From assembly GCF_002813325.1 (NCBI RefSeq), contig NZ_PHUG01000001.1, positions 5,890,001 to 5,954,000 on the forward strand: a stretch of 64,000 bases of DNA. Direction: 5' to 3'. Both the position numbers and the translations under genes were made by a program. This DNA is from Janthinobacterium sp. 64 (lineage in GTDB: Bacteria > Pseudomonadota > Gammaproteobacteria > Burkholderiales > Burkholderiaceae_D). This document shows, in pieces, positions 56,626-64,000 of the stretch. The number at the start of each line of letters is the position of its first letter. The first letter of the stretch is position 1. Under the pieces are notes generated by a model that ran no database searches, was not told the DNA's origin, and worked only from the letters and a program-made list of their open reading frames with translations.

Positions 56626-58191
56626 ATGCAGCTGCTACGCCAAGTCAAACTGTCGCGCCGGCTGGCCTTGTTGGTCGCCATCTTTTCGCTGGGCCTGATC
56701 GTGTATGGCGGCTGGTCGCTGCGCGTGCTGAACGAACTGAAAGTCAACGGTCCCGTGTACCAGCGCATCGTGCAGGGCAAGGACCTGGTGGCGGACGTGC
56801 TGCCGCCACCCGAATACATCCTCGAATCCTACCTGGTCGCCTTCCAGCTGATGGCGTCCGAAGACCGGGGCGTGCAAGACAAGCTGGTCGAACGCCTGCA
56901 GAGCTTGAAGGCCGAGTACGACACGCGCCATCAGTTCTGGCGCGCCCAGGGTCTCGATCCCGATATCGCCGAGGCCTTGCTGACGCAGTCGCACACCCCG
57001 GCCGTGGCTTTCTATGACACGGCATTCACGCGTTTCATTCCCGCGCTACGGGGGCAGGACAAGGCGGGCGTAGCCGCTGCCATGGCGTCCATGGCCGCCA
57101 GCTACGACAGCCATCTGGCGGCCATCAACCGCGTCGTCGACATGACCAGCAAGCGTTCGGCGGCATTCGAGACGGAATCGGCCGACCGGGCGCGCTCGGC
57201 CACCGCGCTGCTGGCGGGCTTGCTGCTGGCATCGCTGGGCGTCAGCATTGCCGGCGCCGTGCTGATCAGCCGCAGCATTACCGGACCCTTGCAGGAGGCG
57301 CTGCAGGCCGCGCAGAGGGTGGCGGCCGGTGACCTGAGCAATCGTGTCGACCAGCGCTTTTCCGACGAGCCGGGTCAATTGCTGCAAGCCCTTGAAGCGA
57401 TGAATGGCAGCCTGTCGCGCACCGTGGGCCAGGTGCGCAGCAGCACGCAAAGCATCACCGTTGCCTCGCGCGAAATTGCGGCCGGCAATTTCGATCTGTC
57501 GTCGCGCACGGAGGCGCAAGCCAGTTCGCTGGAAGAAACGGCTTCCGCAATGAAGGAGCTGACCAGCACGGTAAAGCAGAATGCCGACAATGCAAGGCAG
57601 GCCAATCAGCTGGTGGTATCGGCATCGGCATTTGCCGTGCAGGGCGGACAGGTGGTCGGGCGCGTGGTCGAGACGATGGGCAGCATCAATGCCAGCTCGC
57701 GCAAGATCGTCGATATTGTCGACGTGATCGACGGCATCGCTTTCCAGACGAATATCCTGGCCTTGAATGCGGCAGTGGAGGCGGCCAGGGCGGGCGAACA
57801 GGGACGCGGCTTCGCCGTGGTCGCCAGTGAAGTGCGCGGCCTGGCGCAGCGGTCGGCCAGCGCCGCGCGCGAAATCAAGGCCATGATCGGCGACTCGGTC
57901 GAGCGCGTCGATGCGGGCAGCAAGCTGGTGGACGAGGCGGGCGCCACGATGGAGAAGATCGTGACGTCCGTCAAGCAGGTAGTCGACCTGATGAGCGAGA
58001 TCGCCGCCGCCAGCCAGGAGCAGAGCCTGGGCATCGAACAGGTCAACCAGGCCATCACGCAGATGGACGAGGTCACGCAGCAGAACGCCGCCCTGGTCGA
58101 AGAGGCGGCCGCCGCTGCCGGTAGCCTGGAAGAGCAGGCGGCCAGCCTGGTGCGGGAAGTGGGGGTGTTCAAGCTTGATGCGGGCCGCTGA
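56626..58191 (+). CDS. Methyl-accepting chemotaxis protein
   Basis: 521 residues: TM1 (about 12-34), a periplasmic four-helix ligand domain (about 35-188), TM2 (about 190-213), HAMP, and a cytoplasmic signalling domain with the hairpin tip [21 protein letters not shown] (given in part) and [19 protein letters not shown]. The C-terminus ends VFKLDAGR and lacks the NWETF pentapeptide that tethers CheR. Ligand unknown. It is monocistronic. Confidence 0.93.
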   Translation: MQLLRQVKLSRRLALLVAIFSLGLIVYGGWSLRVLNELKVNGPVYQRIVQGKDLVADVLPPPEYILESYLVAFQLMASEDRGVQDKLVERLQSLKAEYDTRHQFWRAQGLDPDIAEALLTQSHTPAVAFYDTAFTRFIPALRGQDKAGVAAAMASMAASYDSHLAAINRVVDMTSKRSAAFETESADRARSATALLAGLLLASLGVSIAGAVLISRSITGPLQEALQAAQRVAAGDLSNRVDQRFSDEPGQLLQALEAMNGSLSRTVGQVRSSTQSITVASREIAAGNFDLSSRTEAQASSLEETASAMKELTSTVKQNADNARQANQLVVSASAFAVQGGQVVGRVVETMGSINASSRKIVDIVDVIDGIAFQTNILALNAAVEAARAGEQGRGFAVVASEVRGLAQRSASAAREIKAMIGDSVERVDAGSKLVDEAGATMEKIVTSVKQVVDLMSEIAAASQEQSLGIEQVNQAITQMDEVTQQNAALVEEAAAAAGSLEEQAASLVREVGVFKLDAGR

Positions 58192-58248
58192 CGGGCAGGC
58201 TGGCGGCCCGGATGTCGTTCGGCATGGCGTTTCCCGGACGTTGCTGCG

Positions 58249-59361
58249 CTATGGCGCGCGGGCTGCTGCCGTGGCTTGCTTGTCGCACGTCGCCAGGCTG
58301 CCTGTACAGGCGGAAAACGCTTCCAGATAAGCGATGGTTTTTTCATATTCGTCGATCAGGTAGCGCAACTGATAGGCCGCCTCGACAGATTCGCCCGTGC
58401 CTTTGTCCCGCAGCCTGTACATATCTTTCACAAAGCGTTTTTGCCGCGCCAGTTCCGCCGCCAGGCGCGCTTTGCGCTCGGCGGCCGGTGGCAGCGGATA
58501 GGGCTTGCCATTGATGGAGTTGACGCCCTCGGGCGCCAGATCCAGGTCCTTGCCGGGAGCGCGAAATTCCACGCCCATGCTGCCATCCGCCTGCACCAGT
58601 ATCAGCAGTTCGCCGGCGTCGCCGCTGGCTGGCAAGGTCAGGGCCAGCACTTCAGGCTTGCCCTTGGGCAGCGAGCGATATTCGAGCTTGACCTGCAACG
58701 GCGCGGCAGCCTGCGCCGGCAGGTAGAAGCAGCAACTGGCGGCGCTGCTCATGTACGGGTGCAGGGGGTCGGTATCGACAGCGTTGTCGGGATTGCCGAC
58801 GGAACTGATGCCCACCTGAATCATGCGCGGGCTGTAGTTCAAGGTGCTGACCGATACCTTGCGCTCACCGGTGCCGGGCGTGTACGCGTGCAGGCCCCGC
58901 TCTCCGCGCTCGTCGTGGCCCGCAAGCAGCGGCCGGTGGAACAGGGGGGTAATGCCAAAGGTCGCGATATTGCTGATATAGCCGGTATCGGACGGGCCGA
59001 CGCGCGAGGCGCTGTTTCCCGGCGTGTGGTAGAGGTAACCCATGTCTCCCAGCGATAGCGCGCTGACCATGCGGTCCTGCTGAAACAGTGGTGGCGATGC
59101 GTAGCTGTCTCCATTCCCCATGACTTTTGCGTAGATGGGGCCGCTGTTCCACGGCCCCTGGCCGCCAAAGCGTTCGAGTACCACATACTCGCCCAGCAGC
59201 GGTTTGACTTTCAGGACATCTTTGGTCTCGCCTGTGACAGGGTCGATGATGGAATAAATGCCCGGAAAGGGATTGGTGGCGACACGCGACAGCGTGGGCA
59301 GGGCAAAGTAGAGTCCTGCAAGCACGGTGACGGCGCCGGCGATGGCGGTGGCGGCTTTCAT
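58249..59361 (-). CDS. Membrane-anchored DUF3304-like protein of a PoNi operon
   Basis: About 370 residues: an N-terminal signal anchor (KAATAIAGAVTVLAGLYFAL) and a periplasmic part. The stretch LNYSPRMIQVGISSVG followed by SSAASCCFYLPA and PLQVKLEYRS resembles DUF3304 proteins, which are common beside type VI secretion effectors and immunity genes. The Cys-Cys pair is striking. ATG 59361 overlaps the stop of the upstream PoNi gene (ATGA); an ATG ten codons earlier adds only basic residues. Function is unknown; a role with the immunity genes is inferred from coupling. Confidence 0.6.
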   Translation of the reverse strand: MKAATAIAGAVTVLAGLYFALPTLSRVATNPFPGIYSIIDPVTGETKDVLKVKPLLGEYVVLERFGGQGPWNSGPIYAKVMGNGDSYASPPLFQQDRMVSALSLGDMGYLYHTPGNSASRVGPSDTGYISNIATFGITPLFHRPLLAGHDERGERGLHAYTPGTGERKVSVSTLNYSPRMIQVGISSVGNPDNAVDTDPLHPYMSSAASCCFYLPAQAAAPLQVKLEYRSLPKGKPEVLALTLPASGDAGELLILVQADGSMGVEFRAPGKDLDLAPEGVNSINGKPYPLPPAAERKARLAAELARQKRFVKDMYRLRDKGTGESVEAAYQLRYLIDEYEKTIAYLEAFSACTGSLATCDKQATAAARAP

Positions 59362-60188
59362 GCGCCGGGGCCGCTTTCTTGCTTTCGGCATAACGCCACC
59401 AGGTCGGCCGGATAAAAGGGCGCGCCGCGATAGCCGCTGTCGTCGATATCGAGCACGCAGGTGACGGCGGCCGCTTCCCAGGACCAGTAGCCCCAGAACG
59501 AGGTGTCGTGCCGGTGGCTGTTGTAATAGGGCTCGCGGCGGCTGGCCTCATACCATTGCTGCAGATAGGCTTGCATCAGCGCGGGACGGGCCTCTTTTTG
59601 TGCCGCGAAGATCGCCAGCGTATTGGCGTAGGGCAGCTGGCGCGTGCACTTTGGCCAGGCGGCATCCCTGCCGGCAACGAAGCCGGCCAGCAGCCGCTCC
59701 AGCAAGCCATCCTTTTCATGGTTGTTGAAATCGATGACGGGCGCCAGCCGCGGCAGCAAACTGCCCCAGCCCAGCAAAATGCCGAGGCAGACCATGCGGT
59801 TGACCTGCTCGTAGCCGTCGCCGGCCAGGGCGAAGTGGGGAAATCCCTGTTCGGCCTCGCCGGCCTGAGCGTCAAATGCCATGTCATGGCGGGCAAACGC
59901 CAGCCAGTAGCCGAGTATCGTGGGATACGCGGCGCGCAACTCGTCGAGCGCGTGGCCGGCGCTGTAGGCGAGGGCGAGCTGGTCGACGCCATCCCAGGCC
60001 CGCTGGCGCGTCGCCGTCATAAAATTTTCTGGTGGAATATGTTGCAGTACTTCCGCCGGCTGTTCCAAGCCGGCTGCCACCATGTCGTAGCACTCGTCCT
60101 GGCTTTCCTTGCTTTCAAGGTAGATGGCGTAGGACAGCCGCGCTTCCCTGCGCCGGGCCAGAAAATCCTCTTCGTTCAGCGTCTGCAT
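59358..60188 (-). CDS. PoNi-type immunity protein (DUF1910/DUF1911), copy 2
   Basis: 276 residues, helical, ending with the DUF1911 signature: WYEASRREPYYNSHRHD, WGYWSWEAAAVTCVLDIDDSGY and FYPADLVALCR. Relatives (PoNi) neutralise PoNe DNase toxins of type VI systems. ATG 60188 (MQTLNEEDF) starts 17 bases after copy 1 stops. It shares its C-terminal architecture with copy 1 but is clearly diverged, so it probably recognises a different toxin. Confidence 0.8.
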   Translation of the reverse strand: MQTLNEEDFLARRREARLSYAIYLESKESQDECYDMVAAGLEQPAEVLQHIPPENFMTATRQRAWDGVDQLALAYSAGHALDELRAAYPTILGYWLAFARHDMAFDAQAGEAEQGFPHFALAGDGYEQVNRMVCLGILLGWGSLLPRLAPVIDFNNHEKDGLLERLLAGFVAGRDAAWPKCTRQLPYANTLAIFAAQKEARPALMQAYLQQWYEASRREPYYNSHRHDTSFWGYWSWEAAAVTCVLDIDDSGYRGAPFYPADLVALCRKQESGPGA

Positions 60189-60204
60189 TGTTGTCCCTTG
60201 CTGA

Positions 60205-61128
60205 TTATGGTTGCGGCCATGCAGCTTCACTGGTGTAGCGCTCTTCTTTCCGTAGTCGTCGCGCATAGTCGACCAGATCCTTGGGGTACACCAGATGCCC
60301 TGTCTGGCTATCGTCCAGGTCGAGCATGAAAACCGTCGCCCCCGCTTCGAATGCCCAGTAGCCATAGTAGCCGGCATAGCCTTCTTCGCTGATATTGAGA
60401 TGCTCGTTGTACCAGCGCGGATGATGTTTCATGGCCGGATACCATTGTTTCAGGTATTTCTGGAGCAGGGCCAGGGTAGCTTCCTCATCCTCCTCATAGA
60501 ACACTTGCAGCAAGGTGTCATAGGGCCTGGCGATGATGCAGGCGTCGAGTGCCAGTCCATCCTCCAGATATCCGTCTATCAATTGCTCGAACAGGCCATC
60601 GCGGCCACGGTGGCTGCGCAGCACGTGGATGATGCGCAGTACTGAGCGCTGATCGCGCAGCAGGATGGCAATGCTCAGCAGTTGCAAGGTGTCCTGGTAG
60701 TCGGACAGGATGGAAAACTCCGGTGCCCCCTCATATTCGTAGGGGCCAAACTCGGGAAACTCAAGCGCCGCATCCTGCTGATAGAGCTGATCGACCGCAT
60801 TCCATTCTTCAAATTTGTCCACGATGCCCGCGATGCGCGGCGCCAGGGCATCGATCGGTTCGCCCGCTGTATAGTCGAGCATCCACAGCCAGAGCAGTTC
60901 CAGATACAAAAAATGATGAACGGAAGCACTTTCCTGCGTTGTGTCGGCGACTTTTTTGTTTTCCAGTCCTCCTGCAATCAGCGCAAATTGGTTGTTGCGC
61001 GTTTTGACATACAGTTCTTCATCAAGATATTGCTGGCGGCGGCGCTCGGGGAAGGGAAGATTGTTGGTCTGGCTGCCGTCGTGATCGACACGTAACGACG
61101 ACGCGCTTGCATGGAAAAATGCGGACAT
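60205..61128 (-). CDS. PoNi-type immunity protein (DUF1910/DUF1911), copy 1
   Basis: 307 residues. N-terminal DUF1910-like region with RRRQQYLDEELYVKTRNNQ and HHFLYLELLWLWMLDYTAGE, and C-terminal DUF1911 region with YAGYYGYWAFEAGATVFMLD and HLVYPKDLVDYARRLR. It is the first gene of the operon and has visibly AT-richer codons than its neighbours, a sign of horizontal transfer. No toxin is encoded within this window. Confidence 0.82.
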   Translation of the reverse strand: MSAFFHASASSLRVDHDGSQTNNLPFPERRRQQYLDEELYVKTRNNQFALIAGGLENKKVADTTQESASVHHFLYLELLWLWMLDYTAGEPIDALAPRIAGIVDKFEEWNAVDQLYQQDAALEFPEFGPYEYEGAPEFSILSDYQDTLQLLSIAILLRDQRSVLRIIHVLRSHRGRDGLFEQLIDGYLEDGLALDACIIARPYDTLLQVFYEEDEEATLALLQKYLKQWYPAMKHHPRWYNEHLNISEEGYAGYYGYWAFEAGATVFMLDLDDSQTGHLVYPKDLVDYARRLRKEERYTSEAAWPQP

Positions 61129-61197
61129 TGTCTGGAACTCCGTGTGGTGAGGTCAACGTATCGGCAGTTGAGGTAATAACTTGTTTGCAAGATTACA

Positions 61198-61239
61198 CAC
61201 TAGAAATAGTGATCGAACAAGCGCGATTCAATTGAATCG
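61198..61239. promoter_or_regulatory. Palindromes in the PoNi/hypothetical divergent gap
   Basis: Perfect 16-base palindrome CGATTCAATTGAATCG (61224-61239) and a small hairpin CACTA-GAAA-TAGTG (61198-61211) lie between divergent genes. The first looks like an operator for a dimeric regulator; the regulator is not identifiable here. Confidence 0.55.
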
Positions 61240-61342
61240 TGTGCCAGAAAGAAATATACAAAATAGCTAATATGAGCGACCCGATGGCGTGCCGCAGGTG
61301 TTTTTCGGCCGCCATCGTCTTTTGACGTGAACCGGAGCAAGC

Positions 61343-61966
61343 ATGAGCAAGATGAAATACGCGGCCGCTGCGGCCTTGTGTGCCAGCCTGTCGCCCGCCA
61401 TGGCGGCGGCCACCCCGGCCGCGCCGCCGTTCCCGTTCCCGTTTCCGTTCCTTGATGTGCTCGCCTATCAGTACGCCCATTGCGTCAAGCCTGCCTATCA
61501 TCAGGCCGACCTGCTGGTACAGGACGGGACGGGGCGCTACCAGATCGACGTCAAGGGCGAGGCCTACACGGTCCAATTGCAGGAACGCATGGGCTTTTCG
61601 CTGCAAGCGGGCATTGACGGTCCCGTGGCGGCCGTCGTCAAGCTCGACCGGCCACCAGCGGGGCAGTTCGAGGAGCAGGCGCGCTGGCGCGAGCGCTGGC
61701 TGCGCGATGTGGCCGAGCGCAGCGGCGTGGCGCTGGACGATAGGGCGCTTGCGGGCGGCGCGCGCCTGCTGACCGTAAACAAGGGCGAGATCAAGGGGAA
61801 TTATGTGGGCCAGTCGCTGCTGATCGATCCGGCACGGCAGTTGTTCATCGATATGGCGTGGCCGAATACGCTGGGCATCTATCGCGGTGCCGACGGCTTG
61901 CAGCATGTGCGCGCAGTGCAGGATGACGTCTGGCAGCGCCTGCTGTCCTGCCCGCCGGCTGCGTGA
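61343..61966 (+). CDS. Exported protein with PFPFPFPF repeat, unknown function
   Basis: 207 residues. Signal peptide (KYAAAAALCASLSPAMAA), then PFPFPFPF encoded by a run of CCGTTC-type hexamers (61428-61453), then a soluble domain ending VWQRLLSCPPAA with two Cys (HCVKP and LSCPP). No domain is recognised. Its transcription start side carries the palindrome at 61224. Likely periplasmic. Confidence 0.7.
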   Translation: MSKMKYAAAAALCASLSPAMAAATPAAPPFPFPFPFLDVLAYQYAHCVKPAYHQADLLVQDGTGRYQIDVKGEAYTVQLQERMGFSLQAGIDGPVAAVVKLDRPPAGQFEEQARWRERWLRDVAERSGVALDDRALAGGARLLTVNKGEIKGNYVGQSLLIDPARQLFIDMAWPNTLGIYRGADGLQHVRAVQDDVWQRLLSCPPAA

Positions 61967-62014
61967 CGCTGGCGTCACCGCATACCCCTGCTGCGCGCAT
62001 GTGCATGCGCAAAT

Positions 62015-62036
62015 AATAATGATTCTCATTTATAAT
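62015..62036 (+). promoter_or_regulatory. Fur box over a TATAAT promoter
   Basis: AATAATGATTCTCATTTAT (62015-62033) agrees with 13 of 19 positions of the Fur consensus and overlaps a perfect TATAAT (62031-62036). Iron-loaded Fur would block the promoter of the downstream DUF2325 gene. Confidence 0.75.
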
Positions 62037-62097
62037 ACAGGCAATGGGGGTAGCATGGGCTGGCGCCAGGGCGCCACGGGTGGTGAAGGAGGGCATG

Positions 62098-62775
62098 ATG
62101 GGTAGTAGGCATGGCAACGAGGACGCGATCGCGCATGAGCATCGCGTGCTGATGGGCGAATATGGACGGGCGCAGGCGCGCTGCAGTGCGCAGCTGGCCG
62201 CGCAGGCGGCGCGCATCGCACAGCTGGAGTCGGAATTGATGCGCGCGCGGGCGCAGGTCGTGATCCGCGATACGCAGCTGGCGCTGGCGCGCGACGCACT
62301 GGCCGACCTGGCGGCCAGCGTGCCGGGCTTGCCGACGCGCGTCCGGCTGGCGCGCAAGGTCGAGTGGCTCGGCGAGCGCGTGCAAGACCTGATGCGCGAG
62401 TTGCTGCGCCTGCAGTGGCTGCCCGCGCAATCCTTGCAGGCCGACGTGCGTGAAAAGGCCGTGCTGTATGTGGGCAGCTATCTGACCCAGGATGCGGGCC
62501 AGGCGGCGGACGGCGCGCTGATGGCGCAGCAAGCCGTCGAGCAAGCTGGCGGGCGCTTCCTGCACCATGCTGGCGGCGACGATGGCGCCGACGACGTGGC
62601 GGCGCTGGAAGCGGGCCTGGTGGCGGCCGACTTGGTGATTTGCCAGACGGGCTGCGTCAGCCACGACGCCTATTGGCGCGTGCATGACCATTGCAAGCGC
62701 ACGGGCAAGCAGTGCGTGCTGGTGGACCAGCCGCAAGCCATGCATTTCGTGCGCAAGGAGGCGCTGCTTGCCTGA
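62098..62775 (+). CDS. DUF2325 domain protein, Fur-controlled
   Basis: 225 residues: an Ala/Arg-rich coiled-coil N-terminus (about 15-75), a linker, then a C-terminal DUF2325 domain with AVLYVGSYLTQDAGQA, GRFLHHAGGDD and ADLVICQTGCVSHDAYWRVHD. Its start has GAAGGAGGG upstream; ATG 62098 is better spaced than 62095. DUF2325 proteins lack an assigned function but often lie near iron or redox genes, consistent with the Fur box. Confidence 0.82.
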   Translation: MGSRHGNEDAIAHEHRVLMGEYGRAQARCSAQLAAQAARIAQLESELMRARAQVVIRDTQLALARDALADLAASVPGLPTRVRLARKVEWLGERVQDLMRELLRLQWLPAQSLQADVREKAVLYVGSYLTQDAGQAADGALMAQQAVEQAGGRFLHHAGGDDGADDVAALEAGLVAADLVICQTGCVSHDAYWRVHDHCKRTGKQCVLVDQPQAMHFVRKEALLA

Positions 62776-62850
62776 CCTTCGCACCGATTAACGCACGCTT
62801 AATCCGCATGGGCCACAATGGCCGTCCATTCGACGTCATAGAGAGCGCCC

Positions 62851-63681
62851 ATGCTGTCCCTGCAAATCGGCCCCCTGGCTTTGCCCACGGGCCTGGTCCT
62901 GCTGTTCGTTTCCCTGTGCGTCGCCTACGGCGTGGCATGGTGGTTGCGGCGCTACCGCCAACTGCCCGACGCCGGCCCCCTCGTTTCCGACCTGCTGATC
63001 GCCGCCCTGCTGGCGGCGCGCCTGGCGTTCGTGCTGCGCTGGCACGAACAATACTTCGCGGCTCCCTGGTCCATTTTGAATATCCGCGATGGCGGCTTCC
63101 TGGCGCCGGCTGGCATCGCCGCCGCGCTGGCGATCGCCGCGTGGCGCTGCCGGCGTGCCGCCATGGCGGCCATGCGCCGGCCCCTGGCCATCAGCGTGGC
63201 GTGCGGCGCACTGGCCTGGGGTGTGTTGAGCGCAGGGATGGGGCTGGCGTATGACAAGCCGACGGCCTTGCCGGCCGTGGCCCTGCAGACGCTGGCCGGC
63301 GCGCCAACGACCCTGGCGGCGCTGGCCGGCGGCAGGCCGATGGTGGTCAACCTGTGGGCCAGCTGGTGCCCGCCATGCCGGCGCGAGATGCCCGTGCTGG
63401 CCGCCGCGCAGCAGGCGCGCGCCGATATCGTCTTCGTGTATGCGAACCAGCGCGAGGATGCGGCTGCCGCCAGCGCTTTCCTGGACCGGAGCGGCGTGAC
63501 CCTGCGCAATGTGCTGCTCGACAGCGAGGCGGCGCTGGGCAAGGCTGCTGGTTCCTCGGCCCTGCCCACGACCCTGTTCTACGACGCGCAGGGGAGATTG
63601 ATCGATACTCACCTGGGCGAATTGTCCGACGCCTCGCTGGCCAGCAAGCTGCAAAAGATCGCGCCGTCCGGTTCTCTCTGA
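62851..63681 (+). CDS. TlpA-like thioredoxin fused to an Lgt-like membrane domain
   Basis: 276 residues. Residues 1-135 contain about four membrane spans and a segment SILNIRDGGFLAPAGIAAAL that recalls prolipoprotein diacylglyceryl transferase. Residues 140-276 are a TlpA/redoxin domain with active site WASWCPPCRREMP and cis-Pro in SSALPTTLFYD. It should reduce or oxidise periplasmic disulfides. The Lgt likeness is by pattern only, and the catalytic Lgt Arg/His residues are not evident. Its stop overlaps the next operator. Confidence 0.8.
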   Translation: MLSLQIGPLALPTGLVLLFVSLCVAYGVAWWLRRYRQLPDAGPLVSDLLIAALLAARLAFVLRWHEQYFAAPWSILNIRDGGFLAPAGIAAALAIAAWRCRRAAMAAMRRPLAISVACGALAWGVLSAGMGLAYDKPTALPAVALQTLAGAPTTLAALAGGRPMVVNLWASWCPPCRREMPVLAAAQQARADIVFVYANQREDAAAASAFLDRSGVTLRNVLLDSEAALGKAAGSSALPTTLFYDAQGRLIDTHLGELSDASLASKLQKIAPSGSL

Positions 63682-63702
63682 TAGTATACCCCCCTATAGT
63701 AT
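63681..63702 (+). promoter_or_regulatory. C6-tract operator of the RcnR-like regulator
   Basis: ATAGTATA-CCCCCC-TATAGTAT, a C6 tract flanked by AT-rich near-inverted repeats (one mismatch), is the type 1 operator of RcnR/FrmR-family sensors. It is 17 bases before the ATG of such a gene, implying autoregulation. Confidence 0.8.
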
Positions 63703-63718
63703 TTATCGAGGGTGAATC

Positions 63719-63994
63719 ATGGGACACACGGCGCATAACAAGAGCAAGCTGCTCAATCGCGTGAAGCGCATCCGGGGCCAGGTGGAAGGCCTGGAGCGGG
63801 GCCTGGAAGAGGGCCGCGACTGCGGCGAAGTGCTGCAGCTGATCGCCGCCGTGCGCGGCGCCGTCAATGGCCTGATGGCCGAAGTCATCGAAGAGCACTT
63901 GCGCGAACACGTGGCCAGTCCCGATATCTCCGGCGAGGAGCGGGCCAGGGGCGCCGACGACATCGCCGCCATCCTGCGCACCTACCTCAAATAA
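63719..63994 (+). CDS. RcnR/FrmR-family metal-sensing repressor
   Basis: 91 residues, all-helical CsoR/RcnR fold with RVKRIRGQVEGLERGLEEG and LIAAVRGAVNGLMAEVIEEHL. His3, Cys35, His60 and His64 are all present, the four Ni/Co ligands of RcnR; residue 2 is Gly, not the Pro2 used by the formaldehyde sensor FrmR. It is therefore predicted to sense Ni or Co and to repress an exporter gene that should lie just past the right edge. Ends six bases before the window does. Confidence 0.88.
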   Translation: MGHTAHNKSKLLNRVKRIRGQVEGLERGLEEGRDCGEVLQLIAAVRGAVNGLMAEVIEEHLREHVASPDISGEERARGADDIAAILRTYLK

Positions 63995-64000
63995 GGAGAC

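Overview
The window is GC-rich chromosomal DNA from a betaproteobacterium. It most resembles Oxalobacteraceae (Janthinobacterium, Massilia, Duganella). Pointers are a pst-phoU-phoB-phoR block divergent from ppk1-sixA, a phasin gene, an ordered housekeeping run rnr-rlmB-cysE-yceH-udk and ppiA/ppiB-cysS-accA-tilS-lysC, and dispersed GGGGTCAGACC palindromes. The family call is inference from gene content and protein resemblance; no database search was possible.

Layout. 1-5.6 kb: end of a DUF349 gene, moaE, and clpB behind a heat-shock (sigma-32 type) promoter. 5.7-16.9 kb: a PotF-like polyamine-binding protein, a 41-residue membrane peptide, then the phosphate region: sixA and ppk1 leftward, pstSCAB-phoU-phoBR rightward, with Pho-box-like repeats between them and a 13-bp hairpin between pstS and pstC. 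16.9-17.9 kb: a complete IS1595-family insertion sequence with perfect 8-bp target duplications. 18-26.5 kb: a SenA/EgtB-family enzyme with an altered metal triad, a UvrD-like helicase, an epimerase-like reductase, a four-gene envelope-sensing unit (two LiaF-like membrane proteins, a LytS-type kinase, a LytTR regulator) and a HigB/HigA-type toxin-antitoxin pair with a palindromic operator. 26.5-38.4 kb: a FAN1-like nuclease coupled to a DinG/XPD-like helicase, a SUKH protein, an MFS transporter, a REP-like palindrome pair, a phasin, a REC-PAS-GAF-kinase, the divergent HxlR/QorB pair, and four identical tRNA-Leu(CAG) genes in two units.

38.7-56.3 kb is mostly conserved core: RNase R, RlmB, CysE, YceH, Udk, a GntR-ABC exporter operon, DUF72, LpxH, two cyclophilins, CysS, an AlkA-type glycosylase, AccA, TilS, LysC and tRNA-Ser(GCT). 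56.6-64 kb is accessory: a chemoreceptor, a DUF3304-like protein, two tandem PoNi-type immunity proteins without a toxin in view, a small exported protein, a Fur-box-controlled DUF2325 protein, a thioredoxin fused to a membrane domain, and an RcnR/FrmR-family metal sensor with a C6-tract operator at the right edge.

How the parts work together. PhoR/PhoB sense phosphate through PstSCAB and PhoU, and Ppk1 stores phosphate as polyphosphate. The LiaF-like/LytS/LytTR unit probably reads envelope stress. The PoNi pair probably protects against DNase effectors delivered by a type VI system. Long antisense reading frames opposite clpB, ppk1 and rnr are GC-driven shadows and are left out.
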